A DNA stretch of 64,000 nucleotides from Paramecium sonneborni (GCA_905182985.1 CAJJDN010000071.1:206772-270771), one strand, 5' to 3'. Numbered from the stretch's first letter, positions 32,627 to 44,911 are shown. Program-made: numbers and translations. The notes: a model not told the origin generated them from the letters alone.

Positions 32627-35593
32627 ATGCTTAGATCAATAAGATTAATACAACGTGTAGCTAATTATAGTAGGTTAGCCAATCCTTATGAAGTGAATTC
32701 TAAAGTCCCTGATTGGTTTAAGTCAAGTGATTATATAGTAAGACTTGTGTTTAAAAATAGGAATCACGTTTTATAGGTTCTGAGACTTAATAAGTAAATG
32801 AGATGTTGAAAACAGTTTAAGCAAAGTCACTTGATGATCTTGTTGATAAAATTATTCCAAAAGAGATTCGTAGTGAAGCAGCTTTTCAAAATCCAGAGAA
32901 TTTCCCTGATGCCATACCTGAATCAGCCATGGTTTAACATCTTTAATCTTTGTCTAATAAGAATAAGGTTTATAAAAACTATATAGGATAAGGCTTTTAT
33001 GGTACACATACACCTTATGTAATCTTAAGAAATGTACTTGAAGATCCTGGATGGTATACATCCTACACTCCATATTAAGCTGAAATTTCTTAAGGTAGAC
33101 TAGAAGCTCTTCTCAATTATTAAACTGTTATTACTGAATTGACAGGCATGGATGTATCTAATGCCTCCTTATTGGATGAAGCAACAGCTGCAGGAGAAGC
33201 TATGTTCTTAGCGAATTCTTGGTTTGAAAAGAAAAAATTCTTTGTTGATAATCATGTCTTTCCTTAAAGTATTGAACATATCAAAACCAAGGCTTATTAT
33301 TTAGGTATTGAAATTGTTGTTGGAGATGCTAAAACTTATGATTTCAAAGATGCTGATTAATATTGTGGTGTTTTAGTTTAATCACCAGATAATCTTGGAG
33401 AAGTTCATGATTGGAGTGATCTCTTTAAACATACTCTCAAAGATGCTAAACTCTTAAAAGTTATTGGAACTGATTTACTAAGTCTTACTATTAATAAAAC
33501 ACCTAAAGACTAAGGTGCTAATGTTGCTTATGGAAATTCATAAAGATTTGGTGTACCTATGGGTTTTGGTGGACCACATGCTGCTTTCTTTGCTGTTGAA
33601 GATGAATTTAAAAGAAAAATGCCAGGACGTATTATTGGTATTTCTAAAGATGCCAATGGAAAACCAGCTTACAGAATGTCATTATAAACTAGAGAATAAC
33701 ATATTAGAAGAGAAAAGGCTACATCTAATATTTGCACTGCTTAGGCTTTGTTAGCTAATATGGCTGGTTTTTATGCTAGTTATCATGGTCCACAAGGATT
33801 ATAAAAAATTGCTAATAGAGTCAATTGTTTAGCTAGATGTTTTACTAAATTAGCTAAAAGTTTGGGTATTGTTGTTAAAGAAGGAAGAATCTTTGATACT
33901 GTTGTATTACATAACACAGAAAATTTACAAGAATATTTACATTATAATGCATCTATTAATGTTAGAAAAATAGGATAAGATACTATCTTTAGTTTTGATG
34001 AAACACATACTCTCCAAGATGTTGAAGATTTATTCAATCATCTTTAACATTTCACAAAAAAAAAAGCAGATTTTATGTCAGTTGTTTAAAAGGTCATTCC
34101 ATATAAATCTGAAAGAGCACCTTTTCTTCAACAGAAGATTTTCAACACTTTACATAGTGAAACAGAAATGTTGAGATACATTAACTATTTAAGATAAAAA
34201 GATGTCTCATTAACTAAATCCATGATTTCATTAGGAAGTTGTACAATGAAATTAAATCCCACTTCCTTTATGTTACCTGTTTCATTTTAAGGATTCTCAC
34301 AATTACATCCATTTTCACCACTTTCTTGCACTTAAGGTTATTAAGAATTGACTGATAATGTTGAAAAATGGTTATGTGATATAACATAAATGGAAGCTGT
34401 ATCTTTAATGCCTAATAGTGGAGCCTAAGGAGAATATACAGGTTTGTTGTGTATCAGAAAATATCACATCATGAATGGACAAAAAGATAGAAATATTTGT
34501 TTAATTCCTATATCTGCACATGGTACTAATCCTGCTTCAGCTGTTCTAGCTGGATTAAATGTTGTACCAGTAAATGTAATAGATGGTTATGTAGATATAA
34601 ATGATTTGAATAAGAAAATAAAAGAACATGAGAAAGGTTTAGCTTGCATAATGATAACTTATCCATCAACATACGGAGTATATGAAGATCAAACTAAAAA
34701 GATTATTTAATTGATTCATGATCATGGAGGTTTAGTATATATGGATGGAGCTAATATGAATGCATAAGTTGGATATACATCTCCTGGATATTTGGGAGCT
34801 GATGTATGTCATTTAAATCTTCATAAAACATTTGCTATTCCACATGGAGGAGGTGGTCCTGGATTAGGTCCAATAGCTGTAAATAAAAGATTAGCACCCT
34901 ATCTTCCAGGAAGAGAACATTCTTTAGGAAGTGTAGCTTCATCATTATTTAGTTCTGCATCTATTCTACCTATACCTTATAGTTATTTTGGTTAACTTGG
35001 TAGAAAAGGTGCTAAAAAATGCACAGCTATGGCTATGTTAAATGCTAATTATTTAATGATGAGTTTAAAAAATGATTATAAAGTACTATTTACAGGATAA
35101 AATGGTATGTGTGCTCATGAATTCATTATTGATATTAGACCAATAAAATAAGAGAGTGGAATTACTGAAGAAGATATTGCTAAAAGACTTATGGATTATG
35201 GATTCCATGCTCCAACTATGTCTTTTCCAGTTCCAGGAACACTTATGATTGAACCTACTGAAAGTGAATCTAAGTATTTATATTTATTTAATATTTAGAT
35301 CTGAATTAGATAGATTTATTGAAGCTATGAAGAATATTAAATAAGAAATTGAGAAGGTTAAAAATGGATAATATGATAAAAATGATAATCCATTAAAACA
35401 TGCTCCTCATACTTAAGATTAAGTTATTAATAGTTCTTGGAATCATAAATACTCCAGAGAAGAGGCTGCTTTCCCTTTGCCTTTTATTTTACAAAGAGGA
35501 AAGGTATGGCCAACAGTTAGTAGAATTAATAATGCTTTTGGAGATAGAAATCTCATATGTTAATGTCCATCTGTTTCAGATTACCAATAATGA
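32627..35593 (+). CDS. GLDC: Glycine dehydrogenase (decarboxylating), P-protein of the glycine cleavage system
   Basis: Starts [20 protein letters not shown], a basic amphipathic mitochondrial presequence; ends [13 protein letters not shown] 35591-35593, about 970 residues, the normal length for a eukaryotic P-protein dimerised in one chain. Landmarks: [79 protein letters not shown], and the PLP-lysine loop [18 protein letters not shown]. It decarboxylates glycine with PLP and passes aminomethyl to H-protein lipoate in the mitochondrial matrix. Two introns are clear: a 23-nt GTAAGACTTG...AATAG after codon 39 and a 25-nt GTATTTATAT...ATTTAG near 35.27 kb. Its stop lies 15 bp from that of the convergent cyclophilin gene. 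Confidence 0.96.
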
Positions 35594-35608
35594 TATATCT
35601 AAATTTAT

Positions 35609-36133
35609 TCAAAATTATTCAATTTCTGCTATTGGATTTGCATGTATTGTTGTTTTGAATATTTTGATCTCATTTAATGGTTTATAATTATTATCTACAG
35701 TTTCTTTCTCCATCAAATCCAGAGCCTCCCATCCATATATTACTTTACCAAATGCTGTATACAAACCATTCAAGTGATTCTATTTTGAATACGTCATGAA
35801 AAACTATGATTAATTTGTATCCTTTCCTGCATTTGCCATTGAAACTATTCCGCGTCTATCATGTTTTATTTCTGGAACAATTTCATCTTCAAAATATTTT
35901 CCATAAATACAATCCCCTCCTTTTCCAGTACCTATTATTATCAATCATACTTTATAAATACCTGTTGGATCTCCTCCTTAAATGATAAATCCTGGAATAT
36001 TTCTATGAAAAACTGTATTATCATAAAATTTCTTTGCACACAATGCTAAAAAGTTTTTACAAGTTTTTGGTGTCAATTCACAAAATAATTCCAATTTTAT
36101 ATCTCCATGACTAGTATGTAAAGTGACAGACAT
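35609..36133 (-). CDS. PPIL3: Peptidyl-prolyl cis-trans isomerase, PPIL3-type cyclophilin
   Basis: Starts [20 protein letters not shown] at 36133 and ends [13 protein letters not shown] 35609-35611, about 165 residues, a single cyclophilin domain as in PPIL3. Active-site residues are visible: FHR ([20 protein letters not shown]), QFFMTYS for QFFI, and [16 protein letters not shown]3-type cyclophilins are associated with the spliceosome in other eukaryotes. One 30-nt intron (GTATTTATAAAG...AATAG) interrupts the GDPTGTG loop. Confidence 0.93.
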
Positions 36134-36386
36134 ATTTTAAATTAATTAATATAATTATATAATTTAATATTTATTTACATAAGTCTTTATTTCAATAAAA
36201 ATAGAAATTTTAATTTTATGAAGGTGTCACTATGTTTTGTGAAATCAATAGCAAAGGATTAAATAAGAATAATTATCTTAGCTATTTGACACCATTTATT
36301 ATAGATTCTTTATCTAATACTTAACTCTAAGTTGATGATTAGTTTCTATATAAATATTCTTAGCTAAATTTTATATTTTGTTCTTC
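36134..36386. other. Intergenic, no gene seen
   Basis: Between the cyclophilin start and the stop I place for the upstream coiled-coil gene. A short minus-strand open stretch exists near 36.25-36.39 kb and could be a last exon of that gene if an intron was missed, but no clean splice join was found. Confidence 0.3.
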
Positions 36387-38203
36387 TCAATAATAATATC
36401 GATTTATTATATAAGACTAGACTAGAATAGGATCTAATTTAAATTCTGGAAATATCTCATAAGTTATGTATTTACCAAATGAGTCTACATCAGGCAAATT
36501 AAAATTTAATAATTTATTTTCAAATAAAGTCTTAGATTGCTTTGATAATTCTGTTGCATAAATAGATAAGAAATGCAACATTGTAATTTCTTTTCTTGTC
36601 TCAAAAATTTATTAAAATTATGCCTAAATTGGAAATTAAGAGAAATATGTATCTAAAAATTATTTGTTGACACTAAACATCAAAGTAGATTTTCCATAAT
36701 TTAAATTTAGTTTTACAATTTTATGTTTTAAATTTTCATCTTCAATTTCTATTTATAATTTAAATTTATTCTGGATTTTTGAATGTTGTTATACATTTAA
36801 AATATGACCATAGAATTCTTAATAAATTCTTTTGATTTGATTTATGTAATATATCTCTATAGTTTCTATCCCTTTAATATAAAGAAAAATAGAACACAAA
36901 TTATTTAATTATACTGCAGCTTATGTTGCTTCTTCAAATGGTTCAAGTATAGTTATAATATTTTTATACAATTCTGGAAATTTTTAATAATATTCCACCA
37001 ATTATTAACAAGGACTTACCTTAGATTATTCCATCATTAAAATTTTATGCAATAATTCTAATTTATTATCTTCTTCTACAATATAAGAAGGTTCCTCATA
37101 ATACTAAATAAATTAACGAACACAAAATATTGATACCCAAGGATGATCTGAAAACATTAAACTAAATGCCATATCTCCTGGTTGTTATACAATAACATTC
37201 ATTGCTAATCTATTTCGAATTTATGCTTAACATGTTTCTCTTTTATTTTTTGCCACATATGCTACATTAGTTAATTATGAAACAAATTCTTCTTCATGTT
37301 TACTAAATTAAGATTCAAGTATTTTTAAATTTTACTTCCAATTCTTTTACATTCTTTTTTAATTTGTAAGAATCATCTCTACCCTCTGTTTTTATATCTT
37401 CATTTATCAATCTTTCCAATTCTGTTGCTTTAGCCAATATTTTCTCATATTTTGCTTACAATTCATAATACCTTTACTTTTCTTTCAATATTGATGTCTC
37501 AAATTCTTAGGTCATTTTTACTATTCTATTTTCAAAATTATGTATCTAAATTTTTGCATTTGATAATTTTTTTTATAATTTTGTTACTTATTCAAAAATA
37601 TATTTATTACTTCTATCTAAACTGAATTACATTGTCAAATCCAGCATAAAAACACAATATTTCCAAATATATTCTATGCATTAAGATAATTTCTTATTTT
37701 ATGGAATTAAGAATTTAATTATGCTTTCTATGTCTCCATTCACAATTTCTATCAATTTAGGTATTGCAGTAATATTATATTTCTTATAAGGATTTAAATC
37801 ATCAGCAACTCCTAAAATATTTGAATCATCTTTTTAAAATAGCTATTATTTCTTAACTTATTTATTCCAATGAACATATTAATTAATATTCTAATTCTTA
37901 TTAAGTGATACTATGATGCAATTAATAACTATTTTAATAATGTTGCAAATTTATAGAATTGATTATTTCTTTAGGCATATATTGTAAAGAATTAAGTATT
38001 AAATCATGGATTCTTTAATCTGAATCTGAAGGTATAAATTCTTAAAGCTTTTATTCAACCTTCCAATTAATTCTACTTGTTCTTAGTTTGGGTGTGCTTT
38101 AAACTTTATTTAAAGGAGTACATAAATCTGGAACAGTTTTAACTAATTTAATCTTTGGAGTTGATTTTCTATTTGAAATTTTCCATACTGATTATGTGAA
38201 CAT
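36387..38203 (-). CDS. Hypothetical coiled-coil protein
   Basis: Starts MFTQSVWKISNRKSTPKIKL at 38203 and ends VQSYIINRYYY, TGA 36387-36389. The central third is a coiled coil (LQKKLSNAKIQIHNFENRIV, then ETSILKEKQRYYELQAKYEK). The C-terminal part is mixed helix/strand (FSDHPWVSIFCVRQFIQYYE; DLPDVDSFGKY-like stretch near the end). Two frame changes need explaining: one near 37.92 kb that a 19-nt intron would fit, and one near 37.33 kb (before LESQFSKHEEEF) with no ordinary intron, where a one-base indel in an A run is possible. No family recognised. Confidence 0.6.
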
Positions 38204-38405
38204 GAATTTATTGATGGTATATTATTTATATATAAATATTTGTATATTTTAGACAAAAATGACATTTAATCATTTATAATTTTGTTTATCTTATATATAT
38301 GTATAGATTTATATGTTATATTAAAAGAGAATTTTCAAGGTTAGATAAAATAAATAAAAATAGACAATAAAATAATAATAATGTTATTTTTGATTTAATT
38401 CTATC

Positions 38406-38921
38406 TCATTCAAATTTAGGCTTAATGACACCTACATTATTGTAATATTCATCATGAATTTATGATCTGTCAGTATAAGTGTGAGCAAAAATAAAAGATG
38501 ATCCAATAACTAAGAATGAATATAATTTGAATCTTTTCCAATTTTGATTTTGTAAATATCCTTATTTGAAAACAGCCTTATTCTTTGGTCTAAGAAATAA
38601 AATAAAAAAATACTGATAGTATGTAGGAACTCCTGTAGTTGTTTATCTATAAAAATATGAGACAGGAATAAACTATAAAAACTATTCAAAGTATATTACA
38701 TATAATAAGCTGAATATTAATCCGGATGCAGCAAAATTAAGAATCCATTCATATTTATATGTGTTTAATTTATCAGCATAATCCATCTTTCTTTCTCTTA
38801 ATGCTTCATTCATATAAAATTTATAGAGAGGTTGATCATAGAATGATTTTTCAACTGTTGCTATGTATCTCTTCTCTTAATCTCTATTTGGAATAGGTGG
38901 AATCTAATCTTCAAATCCCAT
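38406..38921 (-). CDS. Small hypothetical membrane protein
   Basis: Starts MGFEDQIPPIPNRDQEKRYI at 38921 and ends NNVGVIKPKFE, TGA 38406-38408; 171 residues if nothing is spliced. Two likely membrane segments: ILNFAASGLIFSLLY and FKLYSFLVIGSSFIFAHTY. The N-terminus has NRDQEKRYIATVEKSFYDQP. A 24-nt stretch near 38.60 kb (GTATTTTTTTATTTTATTTCTTAG on the minus strand) has the form of an intron of length divisible by three, so the exact protein is uncertain. The size and composition suggest a small organelle membrane subunit, but this is only a guess. Confidence 0.7.
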
Positions 38922-38946
38922 ATTTAATAATTTTATTATTTATATA

Positions 38947-39346
38947 TCAATAAACCAATCTGAAAATATCATTGTGTACATATAATCCACCTTATCCATT
39001 TGGAAGAATTTGAAAACTTTAAGAGAACTTAAATGTATCTGAATCATCCATTTGTAACTAACCTGTAACAAAGAGGAAAAGAGAATTCTATACTGCTCCT
39101 GGCTAAACATCCATATCATCTATTTTATAGACAATCTTTTAAAATGACAATGATTCTAACTTTTAATTTATAGATTTAATTCCATTATATTATTCTCCTC
39201 CTTAAATAATTGTAGATAAATAATATTTTACCATATGTCATAATAGACGCATCAGTATAAAATTAAATCAAAGACATTTTATTAGTCATCAAAGTTTAAT
39301 AGTATTGTTGTAAGAATTATTAGGCTATACTCTAAGCAGGATTCAT
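38947..39346 (-). CDS. NTF2: Nuclear transport factor 2
   Basis: Starts MNPAQSIAQQFLQQYYQTLM at 39346 and ends LYVHNDIFRLVY, TGA 38947-38949. With the 31-nt intron 39201-39231 (ends TTTAAG) removed it is 122 residues, the usual NTF2 length. It matches NTF2 throughout: YDT-like start, DASIMTYGGEQYNGIKSINQ, LSFQKIVYKIDDMDVQPGAV, FLFVTGQLQMDDSDTFKFSQ, FQILPNGQG, VHNDIFRL. NTF2 carries Ran-GDP into the nucleus through FG nucleoporins, so it is a functional partner of the Nup98 encoded at 52-55.7 kb. Two nuclei per cell make import selectivity of particular interest in ciliates. Confidence 0.92.
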
Positions 39347-39486
39347 TATAAATTATTATTTTTTTAATGATTTATGAATTATTCTAAAAACAATCTATAT
39401 AATCCATAAAAAGAAGATATATTCTGCTTATTTTTTATATTTCAACATTTAATATACTTTTTAAATTAATTATATATAAAAATAAA

Positions 39487-40300
39487 TCATTTATTTGAAT
39501 AATCACTCCATCCACTTAAAGTTAGGTTCTATTTAGAAGACTCTTAATTAGTTGATCTTTATTGAACTTTATTTTTAGGTATTATGCTATTATAATAATT
39601 ATTATGTGTTTTATATCTATTAGTTGTTTATGTGTAATTATTTTAAGTTCTATTTTTGTTATATTAGACGTGAGGCAGAATCACTGTAGTAAGAGTTTCT
39701 TACTTTAACAATTTAAATTCTTCTAAATATTGATTTAATTGTAGATCATTATAACGAAAAGATGCTGGTTTTTATTCAGGAAAGTTGCTGCTACAGATTT
39801 CAACAACAGGGGTTTCAGTAGTTTTTTTAGTAGTGAATCTTTATGTCTAAGAGATGGGATTTACTAATGTTTCTTTTTGTATGATTGGCTTAAGTTTTCC
39901 TAAACCTTAATGCCTTTGAAAAAACATGTTTTTTGATTTTAGATCTAAGACTGTCGAATTTCTATTGAGAGGCTCTTTAGATTTTTCGAGTTCCTTACAG
40001 ACTGGCTTTTACATGTTGAACTTCTTTAATTAAAGCTTATTGATTGAAATGTTTTGAGCTCGTATTTATTAGAAATTATAATTTTACTAGATTTAATGTG
40101 AGGATGGTCTAGGTATCCTATATGATATCTATTGATAGTATTAAGTTAATAATCATAAGGATTAATTTGTGGATTTTATTTGGCATTTTCCCTTCTTGTT
40201 TTTTGATAATGACTAAATAGATTCTTATCACAAAATTCTTCATCAACTAATATTGACTAAAATCTTATAAGTTAAAACTTACTTAATCCTAATTATTCAT
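39487..40300 (-). CDS. Hypothetical low-complexity protein
   Basis: Starts MNNQDQSILVDEEFCDKNLF at 40300 and ends TLSGWSDYSNK, TGA 39487-39489, about 250 residues. Introns: GTAAGTTTTAAC...TTTTAG after codon 6, and a 29-nt intron near 40.07 kb ending GAG (GTAAAATTATAA...TACGAG), which restores the frame into KKFNMQKPVCKELEKSKEP. The protein is polar, rich in Asn, Gln, Lys and Thr, with one short helix (LNQYLEEFKLLKQE). No domain recognised. It is divergent from the next gene, with 39 bp between start codons. Confidence 0.6.
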
Positions 40301-40339
40301 ATATTAATTTATTATATATAAATATTTAGTAATTCAATT

Positions 40340-40937
40340 ATGAAAGGATTAGAGGATGATACTTAGAAGATATAAAATGAAGATTTAAATATGAATAATG
40401 AAGAGAAAGAAATTCTTGAATAGAAATGTAAAATTAATCTCAATTATTATATAAGAATAAATTTTAAACAACAGTGGAGTTTTAGCAGCTTATGAATATT
40501 TTTTAAGAAGACTTTGTAAAGATGGATTTCCAAATGGAAATGTATATGAATTTGCAGCTTAAGCAGTATTGAAATACGAAAAAAAAAAATAAGCAGAACA
40601 GTTTCGTAAATAAACTATGGCTAAATCACTAGCTGAACTTTAATTAAGTAAAACTATAATAATTAAATAAAAGATGAATCTTTAAAGGCTTAAATTTAAG
40701 TTAAAAATGAAGGAAAGTAAGAGGGAAAAAATGATAAAAATAAATAGGAAGGAAAAAATGATAAAAATAAATCTCCATAAAAAGTAACTAAAGATTAGTA
40801 AGATCAAAAGAAAGAATAGAATAAAAAAGATTAATAATAAAAAGGGAAAGAAGATAAGAAAGATTTAAAAATTCAAGGTATTATTAATTCATCAAAAATT
40901 ATTAGAAAAGACAGATCCAAAATAAAAAAAGAAATGA
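40340..40937 (+). CDS. Hypothetical protein with helical N-domain and Lys/Gln-rich tail
   Basis: Starts MKGLEDDTQKIQNEDLNMNN and, after three introns (two ending AAG, the last a 28-nt GTATTATTAATT...ATTAG near 40.88 kb), ends EKTDPKQKKK, TGA 40935-40937. A conserved-looking helical segment, AAYEYFLRRLCKDGFPNGNV and YEFAAQAVLKYEKKK, precedes a highly charged tail with an imperfect repeat (EGKQEGKNDKNK, QEGKNDKNK). No family recognised. The tail composition suggests an unstructured region. Confidence 0.62.
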
Positions 40938-41033
40938 ATAAATATTTGTTTCTATAAACTACGTAGATTTCGAATTGCTATTTATTATACTTAAACAGAA
41001 TATATATATACAATTAAAATATAGAGTATATCT

Positions 41034-43091
41034 TCAAAAGCTTTTGTTTTAAGTATTTAAATATTACTGCTTTGATAATTGTTATTAGCCTCCTCTTTGT
41101 AATTTTAAAACCGTTGAGATATCTAATTATTTTAGAGCATAACTTCTTTATTTTTTATCAGCATAAGTTCTTAAGATAAAATATTACTTGGCATACTCCC
41201 CAGAATTTACATAGAGATGATATTCTATTAATTTTAAGAATACTTTTTCCATCTCGTTTATTTATACAGTTGAGAATTGAGGCAGTACTTTTGCAAAATT
41301 ATTATTTTCAAAAGATTCATCATCCCATATTTTTGATGCCATTACCAAAGCAGTAAATAAGATTTTCTACCAATTCAAACAATTTATTTCTATGCCTTAA
41401 TTATAATTTAATAATCTGTTTATGTATATCATTGAAATAATTGCTACTTCTCTTTCCATTTTCGTTGTTATCATTATATTTTTGCAATAGTTTTATATGA
41501 TATCAACATTAGGTATATAATTAGACATAGATTTATCAATAAAAACTTTATTAAATAATAGATAATCATCTAAATTATATGTAGTATCTACAGAAAAATA
41601 AGATTTAGAAATTTACTATTCACTATTATAATTTATTATTACAAATATTACTTATTATTATCTTATTCTTAATCTTAAAAATAATCTTATTATTCCTATT
41701 CAGTCTATAATTTTGATTATTCACTTTGATCAAGTTTTTATAACTATTCAGTGGCAACATCTTCATTTCCGTAATATTAATCTGTAATTTCAGGTTCTAT
41801 TATTGCTTCTCTTAAATAATCTTAACAAATTGTCTCATCTACTTTTGACATATTAACTATTTGATCATTATTTTCTTCTTCTTAATCATCCTCACTGTAT
41901 TTTACTTAATTTAATATAATTAAATAATACTTCCAGATTCATATTCTTCATATTAATCAGATTCTTTAAAAATTGCTTATTAAATTTCTTAAATTTCATT
42001 TTCGAGATATTTTTATTACTCTAAATCAACAATGAATATCATTTTTTATAAAGTAATACCAACACAATAACTTATTTCTTCTATATCAATATTAATTAAA
42101 GTTGAAGCTAATTTTCCATTATCAAATGATTAGTACATCAATTAAATCTAATCTTACTATAAATTTATTTCTGCTCCAATACTATTTTTTGAATTAATTT
42201 ATAATAATTTTTTCAATAGATTATTATTCTTATCACAATTTGATTTAATCATAGATTTTTTTTTTTTAGTTTATTTTATTTTTACTACAGGATGATTAAT
42301 AGTTTTTGATAATGGTTTAGATATTATTTCTTTATTTATTGACAAAGAACTTGCATGAATTGTTTCTTGATTTAAAATTAATTATTTTGATTATGTATCA
42401 CTAAATTAAGGACTTCTATCATTATTTCCATTAATAGAACGCTTTTCTAATTTAGGTAAAACTCTTGGTTTTATTACTCCTACTTCTTAATGAGGTGAGA
42501 AATGTTTTAAAGAAGAACGTCTATTAACAGGTTTTAGTATTTCAACATATGTATTATTAATGACTTAATCAAATTTGCCATGAGAATTTAATTATCCTGG
42601 TAATGTATTTCTATTCTATTTATTGTTATTAGGAGTTAAGGAAGGTTATCCATTATAATTGTGAGGATCATAATGATCGTTTAAATATTTAAACAGATCT
42701 AAAAATTTTTGTTTATGTCCAGGTAACAATTTAATCTCTTACAATACTAGATTTTATGAATCTATAGTCTATTGTGCTAATGATTATAATCCACCTTTAT
42801 ATCCTCTTAATAATAATTTATTAGTATATTATTATAAATTGTATTCAACTAATTATCTAATAATAATAGATCTCTCATTTACTTGTATAATAAACTTTCC
42901 TTGATATCAGTTAAATCAGATCGATAAGATGCATGACTACTGAATTCTGTATCTCTATATGATTGTTCTATTATAACTACCCTTTAAATACTTTTCATTG
43001 TTTTTTTTTAGTTATTAGGTACAGTTGACTTAGCATTCTGAATCTTATTTACATAACTCTTCATACGAAAATCATCATCCCATTTTTTCAT
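41034..43091 (-). CDS. Cyclin Y-like protein with SAM-like N-terminal region
   Basis: Starts MKKWDDDFRMKSYVNKIQNA at 43091 and ends LNTQNKSF, TGA 41034-41036, about 660 residues. The C-terminal 150 residues form a cyclin box of the PHO80/cyclin Y kind: YINRLLNYNQGIEINCLNWQ, then KILFTALVMASKIWDDESF, NNFAKVLPQF, and VFLKLIEYHLYVNSGEYAK. Cyclin Y partners with PCTAIRE/PFTK kinases at membranes in animals. Near residue 130, YKGGLQSLAQQTIDS and IKLLPGHKQKFLDLF resemble a small SAM-like helical domain ending in the LPGHRxxL motif. The middle is a long Asn/Gln/Ser-rich disordered stretch (GVIKPRVLPKLEKRSINGNN). At least one intron near 42.83 kb joins the N-terminal frames. Confidence 0.75.
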
Positions 43092-43151
43092 TTTATATAT
43101 ATATTTATAAATATATATAATAATAAACCATTGTAATCAAAAAAACATCAA

Positions 43152-43552
43152 TCAAATGATTTTATGCTCTCTATCACTTCCTAAATGACTTTGCCTATAT
43201 GCTAGTCTTGCCCTAAACATTTAATTATTCATGTTTACCAATAATTTTTATATGGAGATAGGCTTGATTCATATCGAATATTTTAGAAATTTTTAAGTTA
43301 CTCCAATTTAAGTTAAAGATCTTTTTTCTTGCTTCTAAAACATTTACGATTCTCAACCTTATTATCTATTGTCAAGCTATAGTTGCAAACATATCCCAAA
43401 TCTTTCAAATTTATTGATAACAATCGTTCAACTCTAATTGCATTTCTTTGCTTTATTTTTTGAAAATTTTAATAATCCTTCTCTAACTTCTAAATTATCT
43501 ATTAAGTTCTTTATTAAGGTTTTCCATTAACACAAGTTTACAGTTTCATCAT
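43152..43552 (-). CDS. Small basic hypothetical protein
   Basis: Starts MMKLQTCVNGKPQQRTQQII at 43552 (or one codon later) and, after a 26-nt intron GTAAACATGAAT...GTTTAG near 43.23 kb, ends LGSDREHKII, TGA 43152-43154, about 124 residues. Basic and largely helical (KDYQNFQKIKQRNAIRVERL; KKDLQLKLEQLKNFQNI). No family recognised. It sits 60 bp upstream of the cyclin gene, same strand. Confidence 0.65.
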
Positions 43553-43629
43553 TATATTAACTAATTATAAATGATTTATTTTTCTAAAGATATATATCAG
43601 ATGACTGATTATATGTAATCATTAATAAA

Positions 43630-43990
43630 TCATACTTTATTTATATACTGAATTAATTGGACTAATATAATCCTTTCATTAATGATAAGACTAATATTCT
43701 TATTATATTTTTATTAATTATTATCCTTTTTTAATCTTCTTTTTTATCGAAGATGAATTTTGATTATGACATCAAAATATTGTGCTAAAGCTTTATAATT
43801 ATTAAACAAAATGAGATGAAAAGATGGATCTTCTTTTTAAATAAAAAATACTCATAATTCAACTTTATTACAACATCATATTCTCTAAATAAATGAATAA
43901 TAAATTATTTATTGATTTATCTATATACACTATTTCATAGTTGAAAAAAATAAGTTAATTAAGATATAAATCTTCGTTTCTTTTTATCAT
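43630..43990 (-). CDS. Possible small hypothetical gene, exon joins unresolved
   Basis: Minus-strand open pieces look protein-like: MIKRNEDLYLNQLIFFNYEI at 43990, EYDVVIKLNYEYFLF near 43.87 kb, and SFHLILFNNYKALAQYFDVI near 43.79 kb, ending LVQLIQYINKV with TGA 43630-43632. A one-base frame change near an A run at about 43.84 kb has no clean intron. The same DNA down to 43747 is repeated at 44912-45155 because of the assembly duplication. No family recognised. Confidence 0.38.
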
Positions 43991-44910
43991 AGATTCAACC
44001 TCAACTGATACTTATTTTAAACAATGAAATCACTTTAATTTTCGTACAAACAAGATAAATTAAAAAATTACAAATAGCGTTTGTAAATTTTAAATAGTTT
44101 TGGTTACTTCTGATATTGAGAATTACTGAATAAAAGACTTAAACCTTATATATGTATAAATTTAAATTACTTAACATAAAAATTCTATAAAAGGGATTGA
44201 TTACAATTGCTGAGAATAATTTAGATTTTTTGATTTTAGTATAATTATTAATAGAGATTTTTAGTAATTTTTTAAATGATATGAATAAAAATATCAAATT
44301 GTAAAAGTGATTTAGATGATTATGCAATTGGGCATAGAAAGTAAAGGATGAAGAGTAAAAAGTGATATATGAATAAATAATAAGAATTAGGATATGTTTA
44401 ATTAATGATGATTATTTATAAATATATAAAATTGATTAAGAAATAAGAATGAGATCCACAAAGAAACATGCTACTACACATGCAGAAAATTCATTTAAAT
44501 TGTCAGTTGGATAGATAATAGCATAGAAATTTAAATTAATAGATAAAGTAGGTTAAGGGAGTTTTGGTATGATTTTTAAGACAGAAAATTTGGAGACAGG
44601 AGATATATTTGCAACAAAATTTGAGAAGAGAGAGGAGAATTAAAATGGAATGAGTTTATTAGTTAGAGAAATAAAAGTATTGATAGAGGTTTAAGAATTT
44701 GAAGGTAATATACAAATTGATTAAGGTTTTCCATAGATTGTATTTTATGGTAGAGATGAACATTATAATTACTTTATGTAAACATATTTAGGTTAGAATT
44801 TGGAACATCTTTTGAAACGGAATAATTATAAATTTAGTTTGTGTACAGTTTGTAGAATAGGAATAAATTTAATAGATAGATTAAAATTATTGCATTCTAA
44901 GAATTTAATT
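43747..44910 (+). repeat. Exact 1,164-bp duplicated segment, copy 1
   Basis: Matches 44912-46075 with an offset of 1,165 bp and no differences in the stretches compared; a single N (44911) separates the copies. It spans the upstream region and first part of the casein kinase 1 gene. Same signature as the duplication at 24622. Confidence 0.95.
44449..44910 (+). pseudogene. 3'-truncated copy of casein kinase 1 gene (probable assembly artefact)
   Basis: Same as the first 462 bp of the intact gene at 45614, including the glycine loop GQGSFGMIF, and breaks off at the N just before the catalytic-loop codons for HRD. Lack of any divergence argues against a true pseudogene. Confidence 0.85.
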
Positions 44911-44911
44911 N
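44911..44911. other. Single-N assembly gap
   Basis: One N between two exact 1,164-bp copies; a probable unmerged contig overlap. Confidence 0.95.

Noticed and set aside
44139..44327. 62-residue minus-strand ORF, repeated at 45304-45492
   Set aside because: Lies in AT-rich DNA upstream of the kinase gene, has no coding character under the TGA-only code beyond chance, and appears twice only because of the assembly duplication.
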